From positions 4,836,001-4,900,000 of the forward strand of contig NZ_CP075682.1 of the NCBI RefSeq assembly GCF_018603435.1: a DNA stretch of 64,000 nucleotides, in the 5' to 3' direction. The translations under genes were made by a program, and so were the position numbers. The DNA is from Chryseobacterium sp. ZHDP1. Its GTDB lineage: Bacteria; Bacteroidota; Bacteroidia; Flavobacteriales; Weeksellaceae. This document shows, piece by piece, positions 1 to 7,035 of this stretch. How positions within the stretch are numbered: position 1 is the stretch's first letter; each line of letters starts with the position of its first letter. The notes under the pieces were generated by a model, which was not told the origin of the DNA, did not search any database, and worked only from the letters and a program-made list of their open reading frames with translations.

Positions 1-119
1 AGCCTTTGAAATCTATTTTCAAGCTTCGAACAGCAAATTTCATTTGCCTTTGCCTTCTCAAAATTGTATTGGTAAAAATAATATTTGCGTTTAAAAAAAA
101 TCCAAATTGAGAAAAGTCC

Positions 120-434
120 TTAAATTTTTCTTTTGTTACCGCATTTCGGGCAGAATGTAGCAGTTTCCGTTCGGTAAGGTTTTCCGCAGTTTTCACAGTC
201 AGGACCATACATATCAATGAAATGATGCATGATGGCATTAGGATTTGTTTCTTCAAAACCGGTTAAATTATTGTAATAATCCAGCAGTTTTTTGAAATTT
301 TCATTTAAAGGCTTTTTTCTGGTTGTTTTAAATTCCTGAAATCCTTCAGCTAATAATTTCGAAGCGATTTTTCCCTCTTCTTCATCAAGCATGGGAACAT
401 CCATTCTGCACCTCCAGCAATATCTTATTTTCAT
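120..434 (-). CDS. Zinc-ribbon hypothetical protein
   Basis: A 104-residue protein of unknown role. Visible in the sequence are a CWRC pair near the N-terminus (C6, C9) and a C-terminal zinc ribbon with two CxxC knuckles (C80/C83 and C95/C98), so it very probably binds zinc. There is no signal peptide or membrane segment, so it should be cytoplasmic. It lies just downstream of, and on the same strand as, the DUF4268-like gene, with a gap of about 30 bp, and may share its transcript. The middle is charged and helical with no recognisable catalytic motif. Function unknown. Confidence 0.7.
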   Translation of the reverse strand: MKIRYCWRCRMDVPMLDEEEGKIASKLLAEGFQEFKTTRKKPLNENFKKLLDYYNNLTGFEETNPNAIMHHFIDMYGPDCENCGKPYRTETATFCPKCGNKRKI

Positions 435-466
435 GATATGTTTTTTTATCCTTTAAGAACTATTCA

Positions 467-895
467 CTAAACATCCTTTATAAAATCCTCATATTCATAA
501 TAAAACCGCTCGAAGCCATCCATTTTTTCAACAAAAAATTCAAAAGCTTCCCTCCATGTATTTTTATTGAAAACAGAAATGCCGTGCTTTTCAACCCAGA
601 TTCGGCTGATAACTTTTCCGTTTTCCAGCGTATAAAATTCTTCCTTGTGAAAATCGCCGATAAAATCCTTCAGAATGTCTTCCAGTGACCATATTTTGTT
701 GTAGTACGCATCTCTGAAAACTTCATCCTTCATTTCGATATCCAGAGAAACTTCCGCTTTTTTCTTATCCGCATAAAATTTAAACGACATATCCTTGATT
801 TTGGTATCATACAAAATCCATTTTCTTGGAAAAGACTTTCCGAAAGCCGTCCAAAACTCTTTCTTTAACTGCTGTGCTTCCTGTTTACTGAACAT
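467..895 (-). CDS. DUF4268-like hypothetical protein
   Basis: A 142-residue cytoplasmic protein resembling DUF4268 proteins of Bacteroidota: the start MFSKQEAQQLKKEFW, a central run on shape and charge typical of that family, and an aromatic-rich C-terminus. Its biochemical role is not known. The ATG at 895 is preceded, only four bases upstream, by the box TAAATTTG, so its mRNA may have almost no 5' leader. It is probably co-transcribed with the zinc-ribbon gene downstream. Family assignment is by recognition and was not searched. Confidence 0.7.
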   Translation of the reverse strand: MFSKQEAQQLKKEFWTAFGKSFPRKWILYDTKIKDMSFKFYADKKKAEVSLDIEMKDEVFRDAYYNKIWSLEDILKDFIGDFHKEEFYTLENGKVISRIWVEKHGISVFNKNTWREAFEFFVEKMDGFERFYYEYEDFIKDV

Positions 896-899
896 AACG

Positions 900-907
900 C
901 AAATTTA
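900..907 (-). promoter_or_regulatory. Bacteroidetes -7 promoter box, leaderless candidate
   Basis: The minus strand reads TAAATTTG, a match to the Bacteroidetes -7 consensus TAnnTTTG. The last G lies four bases before the ATG of the DUF4268-like gene, so transcription would start at or next to the start codon. Confidence 0.5.
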
Positions 908-962
908 GGGATTTTGCATGGAAGAAGGAAGTACGAAGAAGGAAGTAATACGGTCTCTGAAA

Positions 963-995
963 ACTCCCAGCTTCCATCTTCTAACTTCCAGCTTC
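963..995 (-). repeat. GGAAG-rich dispersed repeat, inverted copy
   Basis: Read on the minus strand this contains gctggaagttagaagatg, which matches the copies downstream of cysD (about 3150-3260) with one mismatch. The upstream bases 918-945 carry related GAAGAAGGAAGT units. No coding potential. Confidence 0.6.
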
Positions 996-1022
996 CCTAT
1001 TACATATATCAAACAATTTTCT

Positions 1023-1030
1023 TATTTTTG
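1023..1030 (+). promoter_or_regulatory. Bacteroidetes -7 promoter box, leaderless candidate
   Basis: TATTTTTG fits TAnnTTTG. Only five bases separate it from the ATG of the Rrf2 gene at 1036, so the transcript probably begins at or beside the start codon. No clear -33 element is seen. Confidence 0.5.
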
Positions 1031-1035
1031 TAGTA

Positions 1036-1443
1036 ATGCTGTCTAAAAAATCTCAATACGCTTTCAAGGCACTGTCATATCTTGTAGAAAAGAGAAATGA
1101 CGGACCGATTCTTATTTCCGAAATTGCCGAACACAAGAAAATTCCTTTAAAGTTTCTGGAAAATATCCTGCTTGAGCTTAAAAAAGCGGACATTCTCGAT
1201 AGCAAAAAAGGAAAAGGAGGGGGCTATTTCTTCAAAGAAAATCCGGAAAATGTAAAGCTGGCGAAAATCATTCGTCTCGTTAACGGACCCATTGCTCTGC
1301 TTCCTTGCGTAAGTTTAAACTTTTATGAAAAATGCGACGACTGCAGTGAAGATCATTGCGGTCTTCACGACGTTCTGATTGAAGTTCGCGACGCTTCGCT
1401 GAATATTCTGGAGAAAAGAACGTTAATGGATTTGGTGGATTAA
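1036..1443 (+). CDS. Rrf2 family transcriptional regulator
   Basis: A 135-residue Rrf2-type winged-helix regulator. The N-terminal third (MLSKKSQYAFKAL, ISEIAEHKKIPLKFLENIL) is the DNA-binding winged helix, and the LRKKGKGGGY-like wing is seen as SKKGKGGGYFF. A Cys-rich segment near residues 92-108 (C, C-x2-C, C) could ligate an Fe-S cluster as in IscR/NsrR-like members; this is inferred from cysteine spacing only. It sits directly upstream of cysH-cysD-cysN, whose promoter contains a CTAC...GTAG inverted repeat, so it probably controls sulfur assimilation, comparable to CymR. Its cognate signal is not known from sequence. Confidence 0.88.
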   Translation: MLSKKSQYAFKALSYLVEKRNDGPILISEIAEHKKIPLKFLENILLELKKADILDSKKGKGGGYFFKENPENVKLAKIIRLVNGPIALLPCVSLNFYEKCDDCSEDHCGLHDVLIEVRDASLNILEKRTLMDLVD

Positions 1444-1471
1444 TCAGATCCTTTTTTTTAAAATAATTAGT

Positions 1472-1486
1472 CTACTTTTTTGGTAG
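1472..1486 (+). promoter_or_regulatory. Candidate Rrf2 operator in cys promoter
   Basis: CTACTTTTTTGGTAG is an inverted repeat (CTAC, 7 bases, GTAG). It covers a likely -33 TTTTTTG element; a -7-like GATATTTG follows about 20 bases later, before the cysH ATG at 1533. Binding here would block RNA polymerase. Assignment to the adjacent Rrf2 protein is inference. Confidence 0.45.
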
Positions 1487-1532
1487 GATAATTATTTTAT
1501 CTGATATTTGCATTACTTCAAATGAACAAAAT

Positions 1533-2225
1533 ATGATTTCAAAAGAAGATGCAGAGTTACTGAAACAGCTTTCCGCAGAAGAGGGACTGAAATTTATTTC
1601 TTCAAAAATTTCGGAAGGGGTTGTTTTCTCCACCTCGCTCGGACAGGAAGATCAGGTAATTACAGATATGATTTTCAAAAATCATCTGCCGGTAAAAGTC
1701 TTCACGCTTGATACTGGAAGACTTTTTTACGAGCACTACGAATTGCTTTCCCAAAATAATTCCCGATACAAAACAAAAACGGAAGTCTATTTTCCGGAAA
1801 GTTCCGACGTGGAAAAATATGTGAATGAAAAAGGAATCAATGCATTTTATCATTCTGTAGAAAACCGAAAAGAATGCTGTTTTATCCGTAAGGTTAAACC
1901 TTTAAACCGCGCATTGGAAAATGCAAAAGTCTGGATTACAGGATTACGTTCCGAACAATCTGAAAACAGAGAAAATATGCCGGTTATAGAATGGGATGAA
2001 GATCGTAAACTATACAAATACAATCCTTTAATTCACTGGAATTACCAGAATGTTTTAGATTATCTGAAAGAAAATAAAGTTCAGGAATTGTCTTTACACA
2101 AAAAAGGATTCATCAGTGTCGGTTGTCAACCCTGTACAAGAGCAATCGAAGAAGGAGAAAATCCGCGCGTTGGACGATGGTGGTGGGAAAGTTCACAGAA
2201 AGAGTGCGGTCTGCATTCTCATTAA
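1533..2225 (+). CDS. cysH: Phosphoadenylyl/adenylyl-sulfate reductase
   Basis: Reduces activated sulfate (APS or PAPS) to sulfite with thioredoxin. The 230-residue protein has the PP-loop fold with the STSLGQEDQ substrate loop near residue 33, and the four iron-sulfur cysteines C115, C116, C198 and C201 (ECC and CQPC) that mark the [4Fe-4S] type, which usually prefers APS. The C-terminal KECGLH motif carries the catalytic cysteine C225. With no cysC kinase gene nearby, APS is the more likely substrate. It is the first gene of the cysH-cysD-cysN run and lies 17 bp upstream of cysD. Downstream sulfite reductase genes are not in this window. Confidence 0.95.
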   Translation: MISKEDAELLKQLSAEEGLKFISSKISEGVVFSTSLGQEDQVITDMIFKNHLPVKVFTLDTGRLFYEHYELLSQNNSRYKTKTEVYFPESSDVEKYVNEKGINAFYHSVENRKECCFIRKVKPLNRALENAKVWITGLRSEQSENRENMPVIEWDEDRKLYKYNPLIHWNYQNVLDYLKENKVQELSLHKKGFISVGCQPCTRAIEEGENPRVGRWWWESSQKECGLHSH

Positions 2226-2241
2226 TTCAAAAAAATAAAAA

Positions 2242-3150
2242 ATGACGACACATACGTTAGACTATCTGGAGCAGTTGGAAGCAGAAAGTATCTACATTAT
2301 GAGGGAAATTGCTGCTCAGTTTGAAAAACCTGCACTGCTTTTCAGTGGCGGAAAAGATTCTATCACTTTGGTTCATCTGGCAAAAAAAGCTTTTGCTCCG
2401 ATGAAAATTCCTTTTCCGTTGGTTCATATCGATACAGGACATAACTTCCCTGAAGCATTGCAGTTCAGAGATTATTTAGCAGAAAATATCGGCGCGGAAC
2501 TGATTGTAAGAAAAGTGGAAGATACCATCAAAGCTAAAAATTTAACCGAACCGAAAGGGAAATTTGCTTCCAGAAACTGGCTGCAAACCCACACTTTATT
2601 AGATACGATTGAAGAATTCGGGTTCGATGCATGCATTGGCGGAGCGAGAAGAGACGAAGAAAAGGCCAGAGCCAAAGAACGTTTTTTCTCTGTGCGGGAT
2701 GAATTCGGACAGTGGGATCCGAAGCTGCAGCGTCCGGAATTGTGGAACATCTACAACGGAAGAATCAACAAAGGTGAAAACGTAAGAGTTTTTCCGATTT
2801 CGAACTGGACGGAGCTTGATGTCTGGAATTATATTAAAAAAGAAAATATCCAGTTGCCATCCATTTATTTTGCACATGACCGTGAGGTGATTGAATATGA
2901 CGGACAGTTAATTGCAGTATCGGATTTTATTCAGATTGATGAAAATGATACAATTGTTAATAAAAAAGTCCGTTACAGAACCGTCGGAGACATGACCTGT
3001 ACCGCCGCAGTAGAAAGCACTGCCGAAACTTTGAATGAGGTTGTGAATGAAATCACCGCATCCAGAATTTCTGAGCGCGGCGAAACCCGAATCGATGATA
3101 AAGTGACGGAAGCTGCGATGGAAGACCGGAAGAAAGGAGGTTATTTTTAG
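2242..3150 (+). CDS. cysD: Sulfate adenylyltransferase subunit 2
   Basis: ATP sulfurylase catalytic subunit, which makes APS from ATP and sulfate together with the GTPase CysN. The 302 residues are full length for CysD. The PP-loop SGGKDS is near residue 35, followed by the DTGHNFPEA segment and the RRDEEKARAKER motif typical of the family. The C-terminus (GGYF) is intact. It lies 17 bp after cysH. A 205 bp gap with GGAAG repeats separates it from cysN, so coupling to cysN is looser than in many bacteria. Confidence 0.96.
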   Translation: MTTHTLDYLEQLEAESIYIMREIAAQFEKPALLFSGGKDSITLVHLAKKAFAPMKIPFPLVHIDTGHNFPEALQFRDYLAENIGAELIVRKVEDTIKAKNLTEPKGKFASRNWLQTHTLLDTIEEFGFDACIGGARRDEEKARAKERFFSVRDEFGQWDPKLQRPELWNIYNGRINKGENVRVFPISNWTELDVWNYIKKENIQLPSIYFAHDREVIEYDGQLIAVSDFIQIDENDTIVNKKVRYRTVGDMTCTAAVESTAETLNEVVNEITASRISERGETRIDDKVTEAAMEDRKKGGYF

Positions 3151-3262
3151 GCTGGAAGTTGGAGGCTGGAAGATGGAAGATGGACGTTTTGTAGTAAGTT
3201 TTCAGTCTTAGCCTTAATCCCAACCTTTATATTTAGGCTGGAAGTTGGAAGATGGAAGCCAG
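3151..3262 (+). repeat. GGAAG-rich repeats between cysD and cysN
   Basis: Two near-copies of a unit reading ggctggaagttggaagatgg occur at about 3149-3175 and 3236-3258, each followed by ttttgtagtaag. After them a pyrimidine-rich CTTAACCTCA tandem run (about 3275-3330) fills the rest of the gap. The same unit occurs in reverse at 963-995. Confidence 0.65.
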
Positions 3263-3355
3263 AAGTTTTTGTAGTAAGCCTTTAATCTTAACCTCAACCT
3301 TATCCTTAACCTCACTCTCAACCTCACTCAATTACTCATCATTAATAAAACAAAA

Positions 3356-4597
3356 GTGGACATATTAAGATTTATCACTGCAGGAAGCGTAGACGACGGG
3401 AAAAGTACCCTGATCGGAAGACTTCTGTACGACAGTAAAAATATATTGATCGATCAGCTTGAAGCACTCGAAAAACAGTCAAAAAATAAAAACGAAAACG
3501 GAGTAGACCTTGCTATTTTAACGGATGGTTTAAGAGCAGAAAGAGAGCAGGGAATTACCATCGATGTTGCGTACCGCTATTTTTCGACGCCGAAAAGAAA
3601 ATTTATTATTGCGGATGCACCGGGACATATTCAGTATACAAGAAATATGATTACGGGAGCTTCTAATTCGCAACTGATTGTTATTCTGATTGATGCAAGA
3701 CAGGGCGTGATTGAACAGACAAGAAGACACTCCATTATTGCGTCTTTATTGAAGATGAAAAATGTGGTGGTCGCCATCAATAAAATGGATCTCGTTGAGT
3801 ATTCTGAAAAAGTTTTTAAAGATATAAAAGCTCAATATGAATTGGTTGCAGAAAAACTAGGGTTAAAAAATGTAAATTATTTCCCGATTTCGGCATTTCA
3901 TGGCGACAATATTGTTGAAAGATCAGAAAATATGACTTGGTATGAAGGTTCTACGCTGTTGGATTTCCTCGAAACGGTTGAAATCAATTCAGATCAAAAC
4001 TTTCAGAGTCCGAGATTTCAGGTTCAGTATGTCATTCGTCCGCAAACGGAGGATCTGCACGATTACAGAGGTTACGCAGGAGAAGTTCTTTCAGGAATTT
4101 ACAAAAAAGGTGACGAAATTACGGTACTTCCTCAGAATATTCAGACTAAAATTTCAAAAATAGAAACAGGGGGAAAAGAAGTGGAATTCGTTTTTGCCAA
4201 TCAGCCCGCTATTCTGCATGTTGAAGATGATATTGATATCAGCAGAGGCGATTTTTTAGTAAAAACTGAAAGCCTTCCGAAAGTTGAAAACGAAATTGAA
4301 GCCGTTGTCTGCTGGCTGGATAAAAAGGAATTAAACGAAGGAAACAAATATTTTATTCAGCACAAGAGCAAACTTTTAAAAGCGATTATCAAAGAAATCG
4401 AATATAAAATAGACGTTAATACTTTAGAAAAAACGCCGGTTTCTGAAAGCATAAAATTAAACGAAGTCGTAAAAATCCGTTTAAAAACAGCTTCACCCCT
4501 GGTTTTCGACAGCTTTGAAGAAAGCAATGCAACAGGCAACGCTATATTGATCGACGAGACAGGCAATTCAACGGTGGGAGCCGTAATGATTTTATAA
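3356..4597 (+). CDS. cysN: Sulfate adenylyltransferase subunit 1
   Basis: Translation-factor-like GTPase that drives APS synthesis by CysD. The 413 residues carry the G1 loop GSVDDGKST near residue 10, DAPGH (G3) near residue 83 and NKMD (G4) near residue 138, then elongation-factor-like beta-barrel domains. There is no C-terminal APS kinase (CysC) fusion. The start is GTG, chosen because MDILRFITAGSVDDGKS is the family's usual N-terminus and no upstream ATG is in frame. It sits downstream of cysH-cysD and upstream of the TauE/SafE gene. Confidence 0.95.
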   Translation: MDILRFITAGSVDDGKSTLIGRLLYDSKNILIDQLEALEKQSKNKNENGVDLAILTDGLRAEREQGITIDVAYRYFSTPKRKFIIADAPGHIQYTRNMITGASNSQLIVILIDARQGVIEQTRRHSIIASLLKMKNVVVAINKMDLVEYSEKVFKDIKAQYELVAEKLGLKNVNYFPISAFHGDNIVERSENMTWYEGSTLLDFLETVEINSDQNFQSPRFQVQYVIRPQTEDLHDYRGYAGEVLSGIYKKGDEITVLPQNIQTKISKIETGGKEVEFVFANQPAILHVEDDIDISRGDFLVKTESLPKVENEIEAVVCWLDKKELNEGNKYFIQHKSKLLKAIIKEIEYKIDVNTLEKTPVSESIKLNEVVKIRLKTASPLVFDSFEESNATGNAILIDETGNSTVGAVMIL

Positions 4598-4718
4598 ATT
4601 AAACAAACATAATCTGAGTCATTTAGGAAAGATTTAAAAAGGTAAGTTGATTTAAAGTGAATTTTCTTAGCTGCATAAATATTTCAGTAATGGTTTAAAA
4701 CGATAGAAAACAGAAAAA

Positions 4719-5603
4719 ATGGTTATTTCAAGAAAAGTTCAGTTCAGGTTAAATGTATTTTTTGTGACGATCGCAGTTCTGTCGGTTGTTGCCTTTACGA
4801 TGTATGAACTGGGCTATCTGGATGAACTGTTCACTGTTTTAGCCAAAGACAATTACATTTTCTATTGGATGATGTTGGTAGGAGTTTTGGCAGAAATCGT
4901 TGCAGGATCAATGGGAATGGGATACGGCGTAATTTGTACAACCACTCTTTTGTTCCTCGGAATTCCGCCTCATGCGGTGAGTGCGAGTATTCATTCTGCG
5001 GAAAGCTTTACAACGGCAGCCGGAAGCATCAGTCATATCAGACTGAAAAACGTAAGCAAAAGTCTGGTGAAAAGACTCGCCATTCCTGCGGTTTTCGGAG
5101 CCGTTATCGGGGCGGTTTCACTCACGTATCTCGGAGAATATTATTCAAAAATCACCAAAACAATTATTTCCTTCTACACATTATATCTTGGAATTCAGAT
5201 TTTATCCAATGCTTTTAAAAATAAGCAGGACAAAAAATTAAAACGGAAAACAAATTTAACGCGTTTGGGAGTGATCGGTGGTTTTATCGATTCCTTTGCC
5301 GGAGGAGGATGGGGACCGTTGGTAACAGGAACTTTAATTAAAAATTCCTTTACGCCGAGATTTGCAGTGGGAAGTTCTACGGTGGCAAAATTTATTTTAA
5401 CCTTAACGGCAGCCATTACTTTTATTTTCACATTGGGAATTCAGCACTGGAATATCATTCTCGGTCTTCTGATCGGAGGAATTTTTACCGCTCCTTTTTC
5501 TGCAATGTTAACGGCAAAACTTCCTGTGAAAAGTATGTTTATCATCATCGGAACTCTGGTCATCGTGATGAGCTCGATTACCATTTACAAATCTGTTTTT
5601 TAG
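4719..5603 (+). CDS. TauE/SafE family sulfite/organosulfonate exporter
   Basis: An integral membrane protein of 294 residues with about eight hydrophobic segments and a tandem-repeat architecture: GSMGMGYGV near residue 63 and GGFIDSFAGGGWGPL near residue 190 are the paired glycine-rich motifs of TauE/SafE proteins. Members move sulfite, sulfoacetate or related anions across the inner membrane. The position after cysH-cysD-cysN, 120 bp away on the same strand, suggests handling of sulfite or sulfate. Direction and substrate are inferred from context. Confidence 0.88.
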   Translation: MVISRKVQFRLNVFFVTIAVLSVVAFTMYELGYLDELFTVLAKDNYIFYWMMLVGVLAEIVAGSMGMGYGVICTTTLLFLGIPPHAVSASIHSAESFTTAAGSISHIRLKNVSKSLVKRLAIPAVFGAVIGAVSLTYLGEYYSKITKTIISFYTLYLGIQILSNAFKNKQDKKLKRKTNLTRLGVIGGFIDSFAGGGWGPLVTGTLIKNSFTPRFAVGSSTVAKFILTLTAAITFIFTLGIQHWNIILGLLIGGIFTAPFSAMLTAKLPVKSMFIIIGTLVIVMSSITIYKSVF

Positions 5604-5695
5604 TGATAAAATCTGTTAAATGTGGAAAAATAAAAGCATGAAATATCTTTTCGGTTTTGAAAAAATTCTACATTTACACCACTAAAAAAATAACA

Positions 5696-5986
5696 ATGAA
5701 CATAAACGTAGTTGCGCTTTTCAGATTTAATGAGAATTATCTGATGGAAGCAGTTGAACTTTTCCAGATACTGGTAAGAGAAACCAGAAAAGAAGAGGGA
5801 TGTCTGCAGTATGACCTTATTGAAGACAAAGATAACAAAGGAACTTTTTTCATGGTGGAATTGTGGGAAAGTGAAGAACACCTGAACCGCCACAACGGGC
5901 AGGATCATTTGCTGAATTTCAGAAGAGACGTTTCTAAAATGCTGGAAAGTTCTACTCAGGTATTTAAAGGATTTAAAACTTTGTAA
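5696..5986 (+). CDS. Antibiotic biosynthesis monooxygenase (ABM) domain protein
   Basis: A small (96-residue) dimeric ferredoxin-like ABM domain protein. Such proteins act as cofactor-free monooxygenases, heme- or quinone-handling enzymes, or have no assigned reaction. The sequence shows the conserved pattern REEG-x-L-x-Y (TRKEEGCLQYDL) and the FFMVELWESEEHLNRH core. I chose the ATG at 5696, which opens directly into the domain (MNINVVALF); a TTG at 5657 is in frame but adds only a low-complexity stretch. Substrate unknown. Confidence 0.8.
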   Translation: MNINVVALFRFNENYLMEAVELFQILVRETRKEEGCLQYDLIEDKDNKGTFFMVELWESEEHLNRHNGQDHLLNFRRDVSKMLESSTQVFKGFKTL

Positions 5987-6042
5987 TCTGTAAGAAGGAA
6001 GTTTAAAAATAACTTTACTCTTCCTGAGGGAAGCATAAAACT

Positions 6043-6074
6043 AAAAGGCTGTTCACCATTGCGGACAGCCTTTT
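6043..6074. terminator. Bidirectional terminator
   Basis: AAAAGGCTGT pairs with ACAGCCTTTT (10 bp, 12-base loop), flanked by A and T tracts. It lies between two convergent genes and can serve both. Confidence 0.75.
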
Positions 6075-6138
6075 ATTAGAAAAAATAGAAAGTATTATCA
6101 TTAAAGTTCAGGTGAACCTTTGTGATTCTGTGAAAAGT

Positions 6139-6939
6139 TTATTTTTTAATGAATTTTGATTTCACGATTTCTCCTTCCGCCGTTTCGATCAGGATATAAT
6201 AAACTCCGGTTTGAAGCGTACTGATATCAAACGATCTTCCGGATAATTTTCCTTCGGCTGTTTTCTGACCTCCCGTTGAATAGATCTGAATTTTTTTCGG
6301 TTCTTTTTTAGCAACAAACTGCAATGCGGTATTGTCGGAATTCACTGCAAACTGTACACTTTCCTTTAATTTTGCCTGATCTGAAACCGCAAGTATCGAA
6401 CTTACTGCGTAAGAAATATCATCCAACTGAATCGCGGTATGATTTAGACTTCCCACAATCTTAAATGCGATGTACTGCTTATTGGATGCAGGAATCGGTA
6501 CGGAATACTGCGTATCTGTTGAAGTAAGCGTAATCGTATTTCCAATCTTTGTAAAACTTGCCATATCTGCTGTTGTAACGCCGTCCACAAATCCAACTTC
6601 AATAGTTCCGGTACTTCCCGCGGAAGATCCTGCTGTAAGGGAAGACTTAAACGTAAGCGTCTGAGTTCCGTCCGGTGCTACAATTTGCGGAGCAATAGCA
6701 TAACCCGGTGTATTCGTTGTAAAAAAGCTGTAATACTGGATATGTTTGTCTGCTGCATTCGAATTGTCAACATATACCCAAGGTCCGGAACCACTCTGCA
6801 CGCGGTTCCAGTTATTTTGCGGCCATGCTGCAGCTGTTCCTGCCGTGAAAGATTCAAAATTCTCATTAATCGTTGTTACCTGTGCATTTCCCGAAATCGC
6901 TGTAAGCAGTAAACCTCCAATAAGTAGTCCTAGTTTCAT
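6139..6939 (-). CDS. T9SS-sorted secreted protein
   Basis: A 266-residue exported protein. Residues 1-19 are a signal peptide (ending SGNAQ); about 25-175 form a beta-sandwich of the choice-of-anchor/MAM-like type seen in flavobacterial surface proteins (NENFESF opening, QLDDISY close). The C-terminal 75 residues are a type IX secretion type A sorting domain ending GEIVKSKFIKK. It should therefore be exported by the T9SS and cleaved or attached at the surface. It is divergent from the heme-receptor operon, and both promoters share the TTTATTTAGAA boxes, so it may be iron-regulated and assist heme capture. Ligand unknown. Confidence 0.8.
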   Translation of the reverse strand: MKLGLLIGGLLLTAISGNAQVTTINENFESFTAGTAAAWPQNNWNRVQSGSGPWVYVDNSNAADKHIQYYSFFTTNTPGYAIAPQIVAPDGTQTLTFKSSLTAGSSAGSTGTIEVGFVDGVTTADMASFTKIGNTITLTSTDTQYSVPIPASNKQYIAFKIVGSLNHTAIQLDDISYAVSSILAVSDQAKLKESVQFAVNSDNTALQFVAKKEPKKIQIYSTGGQKTAEGKLSGRSFDISTLQTGVYYILIETAEGEIVKSKFIKK

Positions 6940-6948
6940 AACATTATT

Positions 6949-7016
6949 TTTATTTAGAATTATTCTACAAAATTATATAATTATTTTTAATTGTTCTAAA
7001 TAAAATATTATATTTG
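6949..7016. promoter_or_regulatory. Divergent promoter region with paired Fur-like boxes
   Basis: The minus-strand promoter box for the T9SS gene (TAATTTTG, 6968-6975) and the plus-strand box for the TonB receptor (TATATTTG, 7009-7016) lie 33 bp apart. Each is next to one copy of TTTATTTAGAA in opposite orientation: TATTTAGAATTATTCTA (6951-6967, with a 6-1-6 palindrome) and TTGTTCTAAATAAAA (6991-7005). The arrangement fits iron-dependent repression of both genes. That the repressor is Fur is inference from the heme genes. Confidence 0.5.
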
Positions 7017-7035
7017 TCAAAAATTTTTTGATCCT

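Noticed and set aside
4865..5218. Alternative frame within the TauE/SafE gene
   Set aside because: Low-complexity shadow; the main frame has the hydrophobic helices and motifs of the family.
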